A stretch of 64,000 nucleotides of DNA from an uncultured Armatimonadota bacterium (GCA_903833215.1 CAILEM010000060.1:1-64000); one strand, 5' to 3'. Counted from the first letter of the stretch, positions 17,624-27,026 are shown. Made by a program: numbers and translations. The notes: generated by a model from the sequence alone, not told the origin.

Positions 17624-18043
17624 CTATTCTCGCCACGGGTTTATCACCCGAATGCCGCAATCCACGAAGTCATCGATATTCCGCGTTGCCAGCGACGCGC
17701 CTCGGGATCGTGCGATGGCGGCGATTTGAGCATCAAATTGCATGATTGGACGGCCCGCTCTTCGGCGGTCGGCGACGATCTGCGCATATGCGGTCGCAGC
17801 AGTTTGATCAAACGGCAGAACCCGGCCTGCGAAATCTTCAGTCAACACCAGTTCTAGAGCCACCTCTAATCCATCGCGACGTTTGCCAGGCGGCAATATC
17901 TGTAACCCCAAACGAAGTTCAGCTTCGGTCACGGCGCATATGAACAATGCTGTGGGCGACTGGGTCCTCATCCATGACTGAACTTCAGGAGCCGGCGAAA
18001 GTCGCATAAACTCCGAAATCACATTCGTGTCGAGCAGAATCAT
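17624..18043 (-). CDS. fitB: PIN-domain toxin, FitB-type
   Basis: A 139-residue PIN nuclease. The acidic metal-binding residues are visible in order: Asp 5 (LLDTNVISE), Glu 41 (TEAELRLGL), Asp 104 (MQFDAQIAAIA) and Asp 122 (TRNIDDF). PIN toxins cut RNA, commonly tRNA or mRNA. The neighbouring antitoxin overlaps by 4 bp and starts upstream, the usual arrangement for FitAB/VapBC systems. The FitB name reflects the FMRLSP and PRKRRDGLE-like pattern; VapC is an equally acceptable label. Confidence 0.88.
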   Translation of the reverse strand: MILLDTNVISEFMRLSPAPEVQSWMRTQSPTALFICAVTEAELRLGLQILPPGKRRDGLEVALELVLTEDFAGRVLPFDQTAATAYAQIVADRRRAGRPIMQFDAQIAAIARSRGASLATRNIDDFVDCGIRVINPWRE

Positions 18044-18288
18044 TGCTCGAATCCTGGAGGCTCACGGACAGGGTCTCTCGGAATCTCGGGGAGATCCACA
18101 CCACCTAAAGCGTGAAATCTACTGTGGATGGCAGATCCAAGGTCGGTGGTCAGGACAGATTCTCGGTTAAGCGCGTTCCTGAGGATTTCTCTCGCCTCTT
18201 CTTCCATCGACCACCCGTGGGTCGCAGCTTGAACCCTCAGACGGGTTTTCAACTGCTCCTCAAGGTTACGAATCGTTATGCTTGCCAC
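18040..18288 (-). CDS. fitA: RHH antitoxin, FitA-type
   Basis: An 82-residue protein beginning with a ribbon-helix-helix domain (MASITIRNLEEQLKTRLRVQAATHGWSMEEEAREILRNAL), the standard FitA/VapB pattern with the DNA-binding strand TIRNL. The C-terminal tail would mask the PIN active site. It is transcribed ahead of the toxin and overlaps it by 4 bp. A repeated ATTGCA operator lies just upstream. Confidence 0.88.
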   Translation of the reverse strand: MASITIRNLEEQLKTRLRVQAATHGWSMEEEAREILRNALNRESVLTTDLGSAIHSRFHALGGVDLPEIPRDPVREPPGFEQ

Positions 18289-18302
18289 TAATCACCTGAA
18301 CG

Positions 18303-18328
18303 ATTGCATTGATTGCAATGCATGCAAT
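18303..18328. promoter_or_regulatory. Operator-like ATTGCA repeat upstream of fitAB
   Basis: ATTGCA occurs at 18303-18308 and 18312-18317, and its reverse complement TGCAAT at 18323-18328. The last two form an inverted repeat with a 5-bp spacer. The cluster is 15-40 bp upstream of the antitoxin start, fitting autoregulation by an RHH antitoxin. Confidence 0.6.
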
Positions 18329-18612
18329 GATAGCACTCTACCACGCAGGTTTTGTAATGAGAGTCGTCTCGACCCGGATACCTTTCAGTCGGTCTTGAGG
18401 AATCCAAGGTGAACACCAGTTCTACGCGTTTCAAACTTCCTGCGGCTTAACTCGTTAACATCGGGCCAGCCGGTGGAGTAGCCTCGGATCGGCTTGCACG
18501 AACACGTGCTTGGCATGTCTGACAAGCAGGATGATTGTCCTTTGGGGACAGAACGCCAGTCCCTTGATCGCAGAACTGGCGGTTCGCATTGTGCCAAGTA
18601 ATCTCTACTAAC
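18329..18612. other. Intergenic region between sulfatase and fitAB
   Basis: About 280 bp in which I see no supported gene. Short open frames on the minus strand have no recognisable motif. Confidence 0.4.
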
Positions 18613-20115
18613 CTACTTTGAGCCTGCCCCGACGCGTTTAGCGGCGGCTTCTACCTGCCGAATCAGATCTGGATCCTCTTTAAGCTGGTGCATGTTTGCG
18701 AGCAGCTTTCTCACGAGCTCGGCTCGCACAGGGCGCGTAACTCCGCTCAGCCATAGATTCCTCGTCTCATGAGTGTCTTGAGAAAGGTCGAAAAGCTCCC
18801 ACTCGTTCAGCTCGTAATAGTAAATCAACTTGTGTCTTTCTGTCGTGATCGCTACGTACTTCGGCGCCTGGTGATCTCCATCATCACTTTCATAGAAGTG
18901 GCCGTAGACCGCCGACTTCCCAGTAACGCCCCCTCTACCGCCGAGGAACGGCGCGAGCGAGTTCCCTTGCATTGCTTTCGGCGGCGTAACGCCGGCAAGC
19001 TCAAGGAACGTGGGCGCAAGGTCGATATTCGTCGTCAGCGACGTCACCGCTCGGGCGGCCTTTGCACCGCCTGCGGGACGGATGAGCAGGGGTGTACCCG
19101 AAGAGGGTTCGTAGAACCACCGTTTGTCGTACCAGGCGTTCTCTCCCAAGAAAAACCCCTGGTCCGAGGCATAGATCACCACAGTGTTCTCAAGCAACTT
19201 TTTCTTCTTCAGGTAGCCATATATCTGGCCGACGCTCTCGTCGATACCCGCTACGCACCGGAGATACTCCTGGAGATAGCGCTGGTAGTTGGTACCAAGA
19301 AGATCCCCCGTCTCGGCAAGCCGTCGATGGTAGGCAGCATCCTGAGGGGCCATCGCCTTCTTCCATGCGGCCCGCTGGTTGGCGTCCATTCGAGGCGGAA
19401 CATAATCGACCATCAGATCCTCTGCGAGCCGAATGTTCTTGTCGAGGCGCATTTTCACGGTTTTTGCGGCGGTGGTAAGGCTCGCGTAATCCGTCCGCAG
19501 GGTCGCTGGCTCGGGGAAGATCCGATCGCTGAACAGTGTCATCTGTCTGGGGCCCGGCATCCAGTTTCGGTGAGGCGCCTTATGCCCAACGAGCAAGAAG
19601 AAGGGCTTGCCTTTCTGCTGCCCGAGCCAGTTAAGCACCTTGTTAGTGATGATCTCCGTCACGTAGCCGTGCTCGACCACTTTCCCAGTAGGTGTGAGGA
19701 AAGCGGGGTTATAGTAATCGCCCTGTCCTGGAAGCACCTCCCAATCATTGAAGCCGGTCGGGTTGGAAACCAGATGCCACTTGCCTATGACGGCGGTTCG
19801 ATATCCCGCGGCCTGAAGGAGTTTTGGAAACGTCTCTTGGGAACCATCAAACGTGGAAGCATTGTCCTTCATCCCGTTCACATGGCTGTATTTGCCTGTA
19901 AGCAGTGATGCACGACTTGGCGCGCAGAGAGGGTTGGTCGTGTAGTGCCGGTCAAAGCGAACACCCTCCCTGGCCAGGCGATCGATTTCAGGAGTGGATA
20001 TCAACTTTGGACCATAGGCTGAAATTGCCTGCCGCCCATGGTCATCCGAGAAGATCATGACGATGTTTGGCCTAGACTTTGCCTGAAACAACGCGGCTGC
20101 GGCAAGACTAAGCAT
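18613..20115 (-). CDS. Arylsulfatase-type exported sulfatase
   Basis: A 500-residue type I sulfatase. It shows RPNIVMIFSDDHG near the N-terminus with metal-binding aspartates, and the formylglycine motif CAPSR at residues 64-68, where Cys 64 would be converted to formylglycine by a sulfatase-modifying enzyme encoded elsewhere. Further on are GKWHLVSNP, APHRNW and SDQGFFLGENAWYDKRWFYEPS. It hydrolyses sulfate esters, probably from algal or animal polysaccharides. A short hydrophobic N-terminus (SLAAAALFQAK) suggests export. It is transcribed divergently from the DUF2911-bacillithiol operon. Confidence 0.92.
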   Translation of the reverse strand: MLSLAAAALFQAKSRPNIVMIFSDDHGRQAISAYGPKLISTPEIDRLAREGVRFDRHYTTNPLCAPSRASLLTGKYSHVNGMKDNASTFDGSQETFPKLLQAAGYRTAVIGKWHLVSNPTGFNDWEVLPGQGDYYNPAFLTPTGKVVEHGYVTEIITNKVLNWLGQQKGKPFFLLVGHKAPHRNWMPGPRQMTLFSDRIFPEPATLRTDYASLTTAAKTVKMRLDKNIRLAEDLMVDYVPPRMDANQRAAWKKAMAPQDAAYHRRLAETGDLLGTNYQRYLQEYLRCVAGIDESVGQIYGYLKKKKLLENTVVIYASDQGFFLGENAWYDKRWFYEPSSGTPLLIRPAGGAKAARAVTSLTTNIDLAPTFLELAGVTPPKAMQGNSLAPFLGGRGGVTGKSAVYGHFYESDDGDHQAPKYVAITTERHKLIYYYELNEWELFDLSQDTHETRNLWLSGVTRPVRAELVRKLLANMHQLKEDPDLIRQVEAAAKRVGAGSK

Positions 20116-20603
20116 GTTTTAACCTTACCCCCATGCCACGATTGCGCAACACGCAATGCAAGACCATAACGTCAGGCGGGAAGGGGGGCACCTCAGCCCG
20201 GAGCGGCGCTACCGTACGATTCTCCCAAGAGATCCTATGCGCTAACGAGTTCACTGTCAATGTTTCGTTCGTTTAGCTCCGCTGCAATAGTCACGCATCA
20301 GGCCGGCTTCGATGTTGACCCTCTTGAGAATCAAAACAGAATCCTGGCCGAATTTTGAATAGCAGCCTTTTGCATCGTTAGGCAGATCGGTGAATACAGT
20401 GAAGACTTTTCTGTCAGTTAACTTATTCAACTATCAGAATTAGGCCCATTATAGGTATATCTACCGGAGTAGCCGATCTTGCCCGGAGGCTGTAAGGCCT
20501 TACCGTGCCGAATGCGGTTGCGACTGTCGTCGACGCAAACCCTTATCACACTTACAGGAAATCCAACTCCTGCGCGGCAGCCACTCGAAACAAAGGAAAT
20601 CGC
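20116..20603. promoter_or_regulatory. Divergent promoter region
   Basis: About 490 bp without a gene between the divergent sulfatase and DUF2911 genes, so both promoters must lie here. AT-rich blocks occur around 20410-20460 (TTATTCAACTATCAGAATTAGG ... CCATTATAGGTATAT), and a 12-bp palindrome GTAAGGCCTTAC lies at 20492-20503. No known riboswitch was recognised. Confidence 0.4.
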
Positions 20604-21155
20604 ATGCTTAGATCCCGTTATTTGCTCACTTCTCTATTTTGTTTGGCCGTTAGCGCAAGCGCCGTCTTTGCTCAAGCCCCCCGCGTTAGCCCGCCGGACG
20701 TTGCCGGAGCCGTCGTCGACGGAAATCGCGTGACGATTTATTACAGCCGACCGAAGACCAAAGACCCTCAAACCGGCGCGGTCCGCAAAATCTGGGGCGG
20801 ACTCGTCCCCTACGGTAAGGTTTGGCGGGTCGGTGCCAACGAGGCCACACTCATCGTTACGCAGGGACCTATTGAACTGGCTGGCAAAACGATTCCTGCC
20901 GGTGCACACACGCTTTTTGTGATTCCGGCCGAAGATGGCACAGCCCAGCTCATTGTCAATAATCAGATTGGTCAGTGGGGGCTTACGTACGACGAGAAGC
21001 AGGATGTGGCGCGCGTGGCGCTGAAAAAAGAAGATATCACCGCGCCCGTGGACCAATTCACGATGGCGGTTCAGCGCGTTCCCGCCGGCGGCGGCGTTAT
21101 CAAGCTGATGTGGGAAAACACCCAATTCAGCGTGCCGTTCACGGTCAAAAAGTAG
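20604..21155 (+). CDS. DUF2911 exported protein
   Basis: From the ATG at 20604, with AAAGGAAAT just upstream, the product is 183 residues. A signal peptide covers about residues 1-25 (ending AVFAQA). The mature part carries the DUF2911 pattern: VTIYYSRPKTKDPQ, WGGLVPYGKVWRVGANEATLI and AGAHTLFVIPAEDG. Function of the family is unknown; these periplasmic or extracellular proteins are common in Bacteroidota, Acidobacteriota and Armatimonadota. First gene of the operon that runs to bshA, 8 bp before the next start. Confidence 0.9.
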   Translation: MLRSRYLLTSLFCLAVSASAVFAQAPRVSPPDVAGAVVDGNRVTIYYSRPKTKDPQTGAVRKIWGGLVPYGKVWRVGANEATLIVTQGPIELAGKTIPAGAHTLFVIPAEDGTAQLIVNNQIGQWGLTYDEKQDVARVALKKEDITAPVDQFTMAVQRVPAGGGVIKLMWENTQFSVPFTVKK

Positions 21156-21163
21156 CGCACCTT

Positions 21164-23707
21164 ATGCCCCCAGAGGATCACGAATCAGCATGGTCCCGGC
21201 TTTCACGCCGGGACCTTTTGGCTCAGACAGGGATTGTCCTGGCTGGGTCGGTCCTTTCGGGCGTACCCTTTTTGGGTTCCAGACGAGGCCACGGGGTAGG
21301 TTGGAATCTTCCTTGGGTCGGAGCGTCCGAGATTCTCCAAGAGATGCGGCGCTTCCAATCGATGGGACGGGTTTTATACGTTGCTGCTCACCCGGACGAT
21401 GAGAACACCGAGCTCATTGCTTACTTTGCCCGAGGCCTCAATTGCCGGACGGCTTATCTGTCGCTAACACGCGGCGATGGCGGCCAGAACGTTATTGGGG
21501 GAGAGATCGGTGCTGACCTGGGAGCGATTCGCACGCAGGAACTCCTTTCCGCAAGACGGCTGGATGGGGGACTTCAATTCTTCACGCGAGCCCTCGACTT
21601 CGGGTTTTCCAAAGACTTTCGCGAAACCCTTACGATCTGGGACAAACAGCAGGTACTAGCCGATATTGTTCGTGTTATCCGGACGTTCCGGCCCGACGTC
21701 ATGATCACTCGATTCGCCCCAGAACCGAGCGGAACCCACGGCCATCACACCGCCTCGGCCGTACTCGCCGTCGAAGCCTTCAAGCTAGCGGGAGACCCGA
21801 ACGCTTTCCCCGATCAGCTCAAGCGGCTAACGCCATGGCAACCGAAGCGCATCCTACAGAATGGTGGGGGCGGGCCGGATTCGCCTTCCCTCGAAATCGG
21901 AGGCACCGATCCCGTCCTCGGAGTCTCCTATAGCGAGATCGCGGGACGAAGCCGTGGAATGCACCAAAGCCAGTTTGGAACGAGCGGCTTTATCGGTGGC
22001 AGAGGCGGCACCACGAGACGTGAAGCGTTTCGTTTGCTGGCTGGTGACCCTGCTACAAAGGATATTTTCGAGGGCATCGACCTTACTTGGGGGCGTCTCG
22101 GCAAAGGCGGAGACGCGATTGCCTCACTCGTGTCCAAGCTCATCAGCGAATTCACGGACTCAAATCCAGAAGCCAGTTTGCCTCTGCTCTTGGAGATTCA
22201 CACCAAGCTCACTGCTCTTCCGTTGGACCCACTCATTGCAGAGAAGAGGAAGAGTCTGGACCTCCTCATCCAGCACTGCCTAGGGCTGGTCGTGGAGACA
22301 ACGATTCCCGATGCGGAGGTGGTCGCTGGCGAGAAGCTTCGGCTTCGACACAGTGCCAAGTTGTCTGCAAACTATCCCGTCCGCTGGCTTGGTGTACACA
22401 ATCCCGAGTCGAGCGGCGCAATGGGCACGTCCATCATCGCGTTGCGAAGCGGAGAGGCGGCAGTTCAGGAGGAGACCCGGGTTCTTGCTTCGACCACTCC
22501 GGTGAGTCAGTCTTACTGGCTTAGAAAGGAGCCAACCGCCGGCATGTTTGTCGTCGACAATCCGATGGTTATTGGATTGCCCGAAAACCCACCCGTATTT
22601 CCTGTTGCCTATACTTTTTCGGTTGGCGACCATGTGATCAGCGTGCCGACCGAACCCGTGCAGCGTATAGCGAACGCCGTCGGAATTAAGGCCACGAGGA
22701 GACTCGAGGTCATTGCTCCCGTTTCGATCCTTCCCGAAACCGATGTCAAGCTCTTTACCCCTGGTACGTCGAAGACGATCTCCATCGCTATTACTGCCAA
22801 TCGGCCCGGAGTCAAAGGAGTCTTGGGGCTGGATGTGCCTTCCGGATGGTCGGTCAAACCTGCTAAAAAGGCTTTCGAACTCAAGGCCGCTGGCGACAAA
22901 CTGAAGGTCGAGGTCACCGTCCAAGCGCCGCCAAAGGCGGAAGTCGGAGTCATGGCCGCTCATGCTGTCGTGAACGGCAAGAGCTACGGGGTCGAACGCA
23001 AAATCATCGACTACCCGCACATACCCACCCTTCTATTACAACCCAATGCAACCGTCAAAGCGGTGGCGCTCAACTGCGAACTCGCAGCCAAAAACGTGGG
23101 ATATCTCCCCGGTGCAGGAGACGGCGTCGCAGCCGCATTGACAGAGGTGGGATGCGCAGTCACCCTGCTGTCGGGTGCCGACTTGGTCGACGACAAGCTG
23201 AAGGGGTTCGACGCGATCGTTACCGGAGTGAGGGCTTTCAACGTCCGCGCCGACCTGTCGGAGAAGTCCGCCGATGCCCTTGCCGCTTTTGCCGAGCGGG
23301 GCGGAACCGTCATTATTCAGTACAACCGACCTGAGGGCCTGAAAGCCAAGCTGCTTCCCTATTCGCTGCGACTGTCCACCCTTCGCATCACCGACGAACA
23401 TGCACCCGTGACGATTCTGACGCCAGATCATCCCGCCTTCAACAAGCCGAACAAGATAGCGCAGGCGGACTTTGATGGATGGGTTCAAGAGCGAGGCACC
23501 TACTTTGCAAGCGAATGGGACCCCCATTTCACCCCGCTACTCTCAAGCGCAGACGCCGGCGAAGCACCACTGAAGGGTGGCCTTCTGGTTGCCTCCCATG
23601 GCAAGGGCTACGTCGTCTACACCGGATTGACCTTCTTCCGCCAGCTTCCCGCCGGGGTTCCTGGCGCTTATCGGTTGTTCGCCAACCTCGTGTCGCTTGG
23701 CCGATGA
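21164..23707 (+). CDS. Exported PIG-L family deacetylase, large multidomain form
   Basis: Starting at the ATG at 21164 the protein is 847 residues. A Tat-like signal (SRRDLLAQTGIVLAGSVLSG, about 14-33) precedes a LmbE/PIG-L deacetylase domain: AHPDDE at 75-80 binds zinc, followed by SLTRGDGGQN and GTHGHHTAS. PIG-L enzymes deacetylate N-acetylglucosaminyl or related substrates. The C-terminal half contains an NEW3-like beta domain (about 530-620) and a glutamine-amidotransferase-like region with FDAIVTGVRAFN and GGTVIIQYNRP. Different from the cytoplasmic BshB in the same operon: much larger and exported, so it probably acts on an extracellular amino-sugar compound. Confidence 0.88.
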   Translation: MPPEDHESAWSRLSRRDLLAQTGIVLAGSVLSGVPFLGSRRGHGVGWNLPWVGASEILQEMRRFQSMGRVLYVAAHPDDENTELIAYFARGLNCRTAYLSLTRGDGGQNVIGGEIGADLGAIRTQELLSARRLDGGLQFFTRALDFGFSKDFRETLTIWDKQQVLADIVRVIRTFRPDVMITRFAPEPSGTHGHHTASAVLAVEAFKLAGDPNAFPDQLKRLTPWQPKRILQNGGGGPDSPSLEIGGTDPVLGVSYSEIAGRSRGMHQSQFGTSGFIGGRGGTTRREAFRLLAGDPATKDIFEGIDLTWGRLGKGGDAIASLVSKLISEFTDSNPEASLPLLLEIHTKLTALPLDPLIAEKRKSLDLLIQHCLGLVVETTIPDAEVVAGEKLRLRHSAKLSANYPVRWLGVHNPESSGAMGTSIIALRSGEAAVQEETRVLASTTPVSQSYWLRKEPTAGMFVVDNPMVIGLPENPPVFPVAYTFSVGDHVISVPTEPVQRIANAVGIKATRRLEVIAPVSILPETDVKLFTPGTSKTISIAITANRPGVKGVLGLDVPSGWSVKPAKKAFELKAAGDKLKVEVTVQAPPKAEVGVMAAHAVVNGKSYGVERKIIDYPHIPTLLLQPNATVKAVALNCELAAKNVGYLPGAGDGVAAALTEVGCAVTLLSGADLVDDKLKGFDAIVTGVRAFNVRADLSEKSADALAAFAERGGTVIIQYNRPEGLKAKLLPYSLRLSTLRITDEHAPVTILTPDHPAFNKPNKIAQADFDGWVQERGTYFASEWDPHFTPLLSSADAGEAPLKGGLLVASHGKGYVVYTGLTFFRQLPAGVPGAYRLFANLVSLGR

Positions 23708-23711
23708 GCAG

Positions 23712-23861
23712 ATGACGACGCCTGAGCCCGCCGTGGATACCGAACAGGAAACGACTGGATTGCCAGCGTTCCCGACCTGGCGTGGGGTCTATGTATTCGT
23801 TGTCGTCTACTTCGCCGTCGTCGTGACGCTGTTGCTTCTCCTTGAGAGGACCTTCGCATGA
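23712..23861 (+). CDS. Small single-pass membrane protein coupled to the symporter
   Basis: A 49-residue protein whose TGA overlaps the ATG of the symporter gene (ATGA), 4 bp after the stop of the deacetylase. A short acidic N-terminus (EPAVDTEQETTG) is followed by one strongly hydrophobic helix, VYVFVVVYFAVVVTLLLLL, and the basic ending ERTFA. The size, topology and translational coupling suggest an accessory subunit of the sodium:solute symporter, analogous in position to the DUF4212 or DUF3311 small subunits of other symporters; no homology to them is claimed. Confidence 0.7.
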   Translation: MTTPEPAVDTEQETTGLPAFPTWRGVYVFVVVYFAVVVTLLLLLERTFA

Positions 23862-25555
23862 CTTGGCCCGACTACCTGGTTCTCTTTATTGCGATCCTCG
23901 GGATCGCCTTGTACGGGGTGTGGCGGAGTCGAAAAAACCGCGATCTTGGCAGCTATTTGAGGGGTGCTGGAGACACGAACTGGCTGGTCATCGGCCTGAG
24001 TGTGATGGCAACTCAAGCCAGTGCCATCACATTTCTATCGACTCCTGGTCAAGGCTTTGAGGGAGGCTTGGGGTTCGTTCAAAACTACTTCGGCGCTCCT
24101 TTTGCACTGATCCTCATTGCCGCCGTTTTCCTTCCCATCTATCGACGCTTCAAGGTCTACACCGCCTACGAATATCTTGGGACGCGGTTCGACGCCAAGA
24201 CTCGCTTGCTTGGCGCTGGACTATTCTTATTCCACCGGGGACTTGGTGCAGGAATCACCATCTACGCTCCTGCCATCGTACTTTCGACGGTGATGGGATG
24301 GCGACTGGACTACACGATTATCGGGAGCGGCCTCGTTGCGACGGGCTACACAATGACCGGCGGCAGCGATGCCGTTACTCACACTCAAAAGGTTCAGCTC
24401 GCCGTGATCTTCGCCGGGATGGCGGCCGCGTTCGGAGTGCTCGTTTCGAGGCTGCCGGCAAACGTCTCCACGCACGACGTGATGACGGTGGCTGGTGGAT
24501 TTCATAAGCTGGAAGCCGTCGATTTCTCGTTCAGTTCTGGAAAGCGATACACGTTCTGGTCGGGAATGATCGGGGGGCTGTTTCTGGCTCTATCGTATTT
24601 CGGGGCTGACCAATCTCAAGTTCAGCGCTATATTTCAGGTGCCTCCCTGCGCGAGAGCCGAATGGGGCTGATGTTCAATGCGATCTGCAAAATCCCGATG
24701 CAGTTCTTCATCCTCTTGTTAGGCGTCTACCTTTTTGTTTTCTATCAGTTCGCGCGTCCCCCGGTTCTATTCAATGAGACAGCGTGGAAACAAGCTCTGA
24801 CAACGTCCGCCGGGCCGCGCCTGACTGAATTGGAAAGGCAATTCCAAACTGCTCACGATGAGAAACAGGCTGCCATCGGTCGATGGCTGGATGCCTCACA
24901 CCGTGGCGATTCCACGAAGGCAGCAACATCCCGCGCCGAAGCCGCCTCTGCAAATGACCGCGAGACTCAGGCCAAAAAAAATGCGAGCAAAGCGCTTAAG
25001 GCGGCTGGCTTCAAATCCTCCAATGATGCCGATTATGTGTTCATACGATTCATTCTTCGGGAGCTTCCCCACGGGCTGATTGGCCTCCTTGTTGCCGCAT
25101 TTTTCGCGGCTGCGCTATCGAGCAAAGCAGCTGAGTTGAACGCACTCAGTTCCACCACGACCATCGACATCTATCGCCATTTGGTCAAGCGAGATGATGC
25201 CCACTACTATAAAGCCTCTCGTCTATTCACTGGTCTTTGGGGATTGGTGGCGATAGGGTTTGCCTTGTTTGCGAACCTCTCCGAGAATCTGATTCAAGCG
25301 GCGAACATCGTCGGGTCCATTTTCTACGGGGTCATCCTTGGAATCTTCCTCGCCGCATTCTTTTTCAAGAGGATCCAAGGGACCGCGATCTTCTTTGGCG
25401 CGATTGTCGCTCAGCTGATCGTATTTGTTTCCTACTTTCGACTTGGCGAAACTGTCGGCTATCTTTGGTACAACGTCATAGGGTGTGGATTGTGCCTCGC
25501 CCTCGCCAGTGGTTTACAATCGGCTCTCGGCCAGCGAAAGGAGTTGGCTTCGTGA
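23858..25555 (+). CDS. Sodium:solute symporter (SSS family)
   Basis: A 565-residue polytopic protein with 13 or so hydrophobic segments. SSS landmarks: LVIGLSVMATQASAITFLSTPGQGFEGGLGF in TM1-2, YEYLGTRFDAKTRLLGAGLFL, and FGADQSQVQRYISG in the TM6-7 region, with an AALSSKAAELNALSSTTTIDIYR block near the Na+ site. A hydrophilic, Ala/Lys-rich insertion (about 320-385, including ASHRGDSTKAATSRAE) lies in a cytoplasmic loop and looks coiled-coil. Substrate unknown; sugars or amino-sugar products are suggested by the adjacent exported deacetylase. Its stop overlaps the start of the BshC-like gene (GTGA). Confidence 0.92.
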   Translation: MTWPDYLVLFIAILGIALYGVWRSRKNRDLGSYLRGAGDTNWLVIGLSVMATQASAITFLSTPGQGFEGGLGFVQNYFGAPFALILIAAVFLPIYRRFKVYTAYEYLGTRFDAKTRLLGAGLFLFHRGLGAGITIYAPAIVLSTVMGWRLDYTIIGSGLVATGYTMTGGSDAVTHTQKVQLAVIFAGMAAAFGVLVSRLPANVSTHDVMTVAGGFHKLEAVDFSFSSGKRYTFWSGMIGGLFLALSYFGADQSQVQRYISGASLRESRMGLMFNAICKIPMQFFILLLGVYLFVFYQFARPPVLFNETAWKQALTTSAGPRLTELERQFQTAHDEKQAAIGRWLDASHRGDSTKAATSRAEAASANDRETQAKKNASKALKAAGFKSSNDADYVFIRFILRELPHGLIGLLVAAFFAAALSSKAAELNALSSTTTIDIYRHLVKRDDAHYYKASRLFTGLWGLVAIGFALFANLSENLIQAANIVGSIFYGVILGIFLAAFFFKRIQGTAIFFGAIVAQLIVFVSYFRLGETVGYLWYNVIGCGLCLALASGLQSALGQRKELAS

Positions 25556-26316
25556 AAGAACCGATCATTTGCTTCGGGCAGCAACCCTGCGGATTTTTCC
25601 CAAAGCGGTTCCTTGTTTCAAAATTCGCGACAGCCAAACGGTTACAGCAAGAAATTGGGGGCAAAGTTGTGTTCTTCCTCCACGACAGCGACCACGACTT
25701 CCGCGAAACGAGGACCGTTCTTCGCCACCGCAAAACAGATGAACCGTTCGAGTTCAATTTCAGTTTTGAGAATCAAATTCAGCGAAAGCACTCGCCCCTG
25801 TACTTGAAACGGGTCGTTCGTGAATGGCACGAGTTGACGGCTCGCCAAATGACTGGCTATCTCGACCGACCAACACTGGCATCCTTCTCCAGTGTCGTCG
25901 CCCCGAACGTCGCCGACTTCTGCCTAGAAATGTACGAGCAAATGGGACTGCTCGAAGGCATTCAAGTTGTGCGATCTAGCGATCCAGAATTCCGCCGAGA
26001 TGCTTGCTCGGTTTCCGATTACTTCGTGGATGTCCCTTATCAAGGCGAGATTGTACGTGCTCGTTTGAAAGGCGAAAAGCTCATCCTATTCAAGGGTGGG
26101 GATGTCTCGATCGAACTGCCGCCCACTGAATTTGGCAAAGAGCATATCAGCCCCTCGCGTGACACACGATTTCTCTGGATGCAGTCGGTGGTCGGTTGCA
26201 CCCACTACGTTTGCGGCCTTGGGGAAAAGGGATACATGAATATGGATGAGGCACCGGATGTCAATTTCGTCATACGGGACATCATCGATCGATCGGACGA
26301 GGCTTATGTCGGATAA
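25552..26316 (+). CDS. bshC: Short BshC-like bacillithiol synthase (cysteine addition step)
   Basis: A 254-residue protein with GTG start (AAAGGAG upstream) overlapping the symporter stop. It sits directly before bshB and bshA, and its sequence shows the landmarks of BshC in order: FGQQPCGFF corresponding to the GQQxGLLTGP loop, FFLHDSDHDFRE to the GEDHDLDE loop, MGLLEGIQVVRSSDPEF to the LVLLNSGDP region, TRFLWMQSVVGC to TRPLMQEFLIP, and CGLGEKGYM to AGPGEINYW. Known BshC proteins are about 540 residues; this one has roughly half that and lacks the C-terminal coiled-coil and the N-terminal extension. If functional, it adds Cys to GlcN-malate to finish bacillithiol. The correspondence is from motif order by eye, not a computed alignment. 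Confidence 0.75.
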   Translation: MKEPIICFGQQPCGFFPKRFLVSKFATAKRLQQEIGGKVVFFLHDSDHDFRETRTVLRHRKTDEPFEFNFSFENQIQRKHSPLYLKRVVREWHELTARQMTGYLDRPTLASFSSVVAPNVADFCLEMYEQMGLLEGIQVVRSSDPEFRRDACSVSDYFVDVPYQGEIVRARLKGEKLILFKGGDVSIELPPTEFGKEHISPSRDTRFLWMQSVVGCTHYVCGLGEKGYMNMDEAPDVNFVIRDIIDRSDEAYVG

Positions 26317-27022
26317 CTTTCCACTTCTGGTGTTTGGAGCCCATCCCGACGACATCGAATTCGGCTGCGGAGGCGTTGTCGCGAAGGAAGCACATGCCGG
26401 TCGCCCGGTGCATATGGTCGTTTGTTCTCGAGGCGAAGCGGGCACTATGGGGACGCCTGAAATCCGAGAAGCCGAGTCGCGCAACGCCGCCGCCATCCTT
26501 GGCGCGACGATTGAGTTCATCGAATTGGACGGCGACGCTCACCTGCGGGCGAGTGCCGCAAATGCGATTACACTGGCCAGCGTCATCCGGCGGATTCGTC
26601 CTGGCGTGTTGATCGCACCGAGTTTGTGTGAGAACCAGCATCCAGATCACGCTCAGTTGGGCGGCTTGGTACGAGACGCAGCCCGCTTGTCGCGATACGG
26701 AGGCATCTCCGAGTTGAAGGCGTTACCTCCTCATTCGATCAAGAGCCTGTTCTACTATGCGCTGTCACTGGAAGCCGAACCTCGCGACCTTTCGGCGATC
26801 CTATACGATGTCTCCGATGAGGGGATTTATGCGAAGTGGGTTGCTGCAATGGAAGCCCACTCATCTCAAGTACGAGCCAAGCCATACGTCGAGATGCAAC
26901 TCACTCGGGCACGATTACGCGGACTGAGCGCGGGCATTGGCCATGCCATCGCTCTGTTTCCAGCGGATCCCATCGTCGTCGATCAGCTCGAACCTGTGTC
27001 GGCGGCAAGTCGGTGTTTTTAG
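26306..27022 (+). CDS. bshB1: BshB1-type N-acetylglucosaminyl-malate deacetylase
   Basis: A 238-residue cytoplasmic PIG-L enzyme. The zinc motif AHPDDIEFGCGG starts at residue 12, followed by CSRGEAGTMGTPEIREAESRNAAAILGA, and PDH in ENQHPDHAQLG. These are the BshB1 hallmarks. It hydrolyses the N-acetyl group of GlcNAc-malate, the second step of bacillithiol synthesis. The ATG at 26306 overlaps the BshC-like gene by 11 bp with GACGAGG just ahead, and bshA starts 5 bp after its stop. Confidence 0.92.
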   Translation: MSDNFPLLVFGAHPDDIEFGCGGVVAKEAHAGRPVHMVVCSRGEAGTMGTPEIREAESRNAAAILGATIEFIELDGDAHLRASAANAITLASVIRRIRPGVLIAPSLCENQHPDHAQLGGLVRDAARLSRYGGISELKALPPHSIKSLFYYALSLEAEPRDLSAILYDVSDEGIYAKWVAAMEAHSSQVRAKPYVEMQLTRARLRGLSAGIGHAIALFPADPIVVDQLEPVSAASRCF

Positions 27023-27026
27023 CTTG

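Noticed and set aside
20461-20600. Riboswitch in the leader of the DUF2911 operon
   Set aside because: Contains a palindrome GTAAGGCCTTAC but no known riboswitch core could be recognised.
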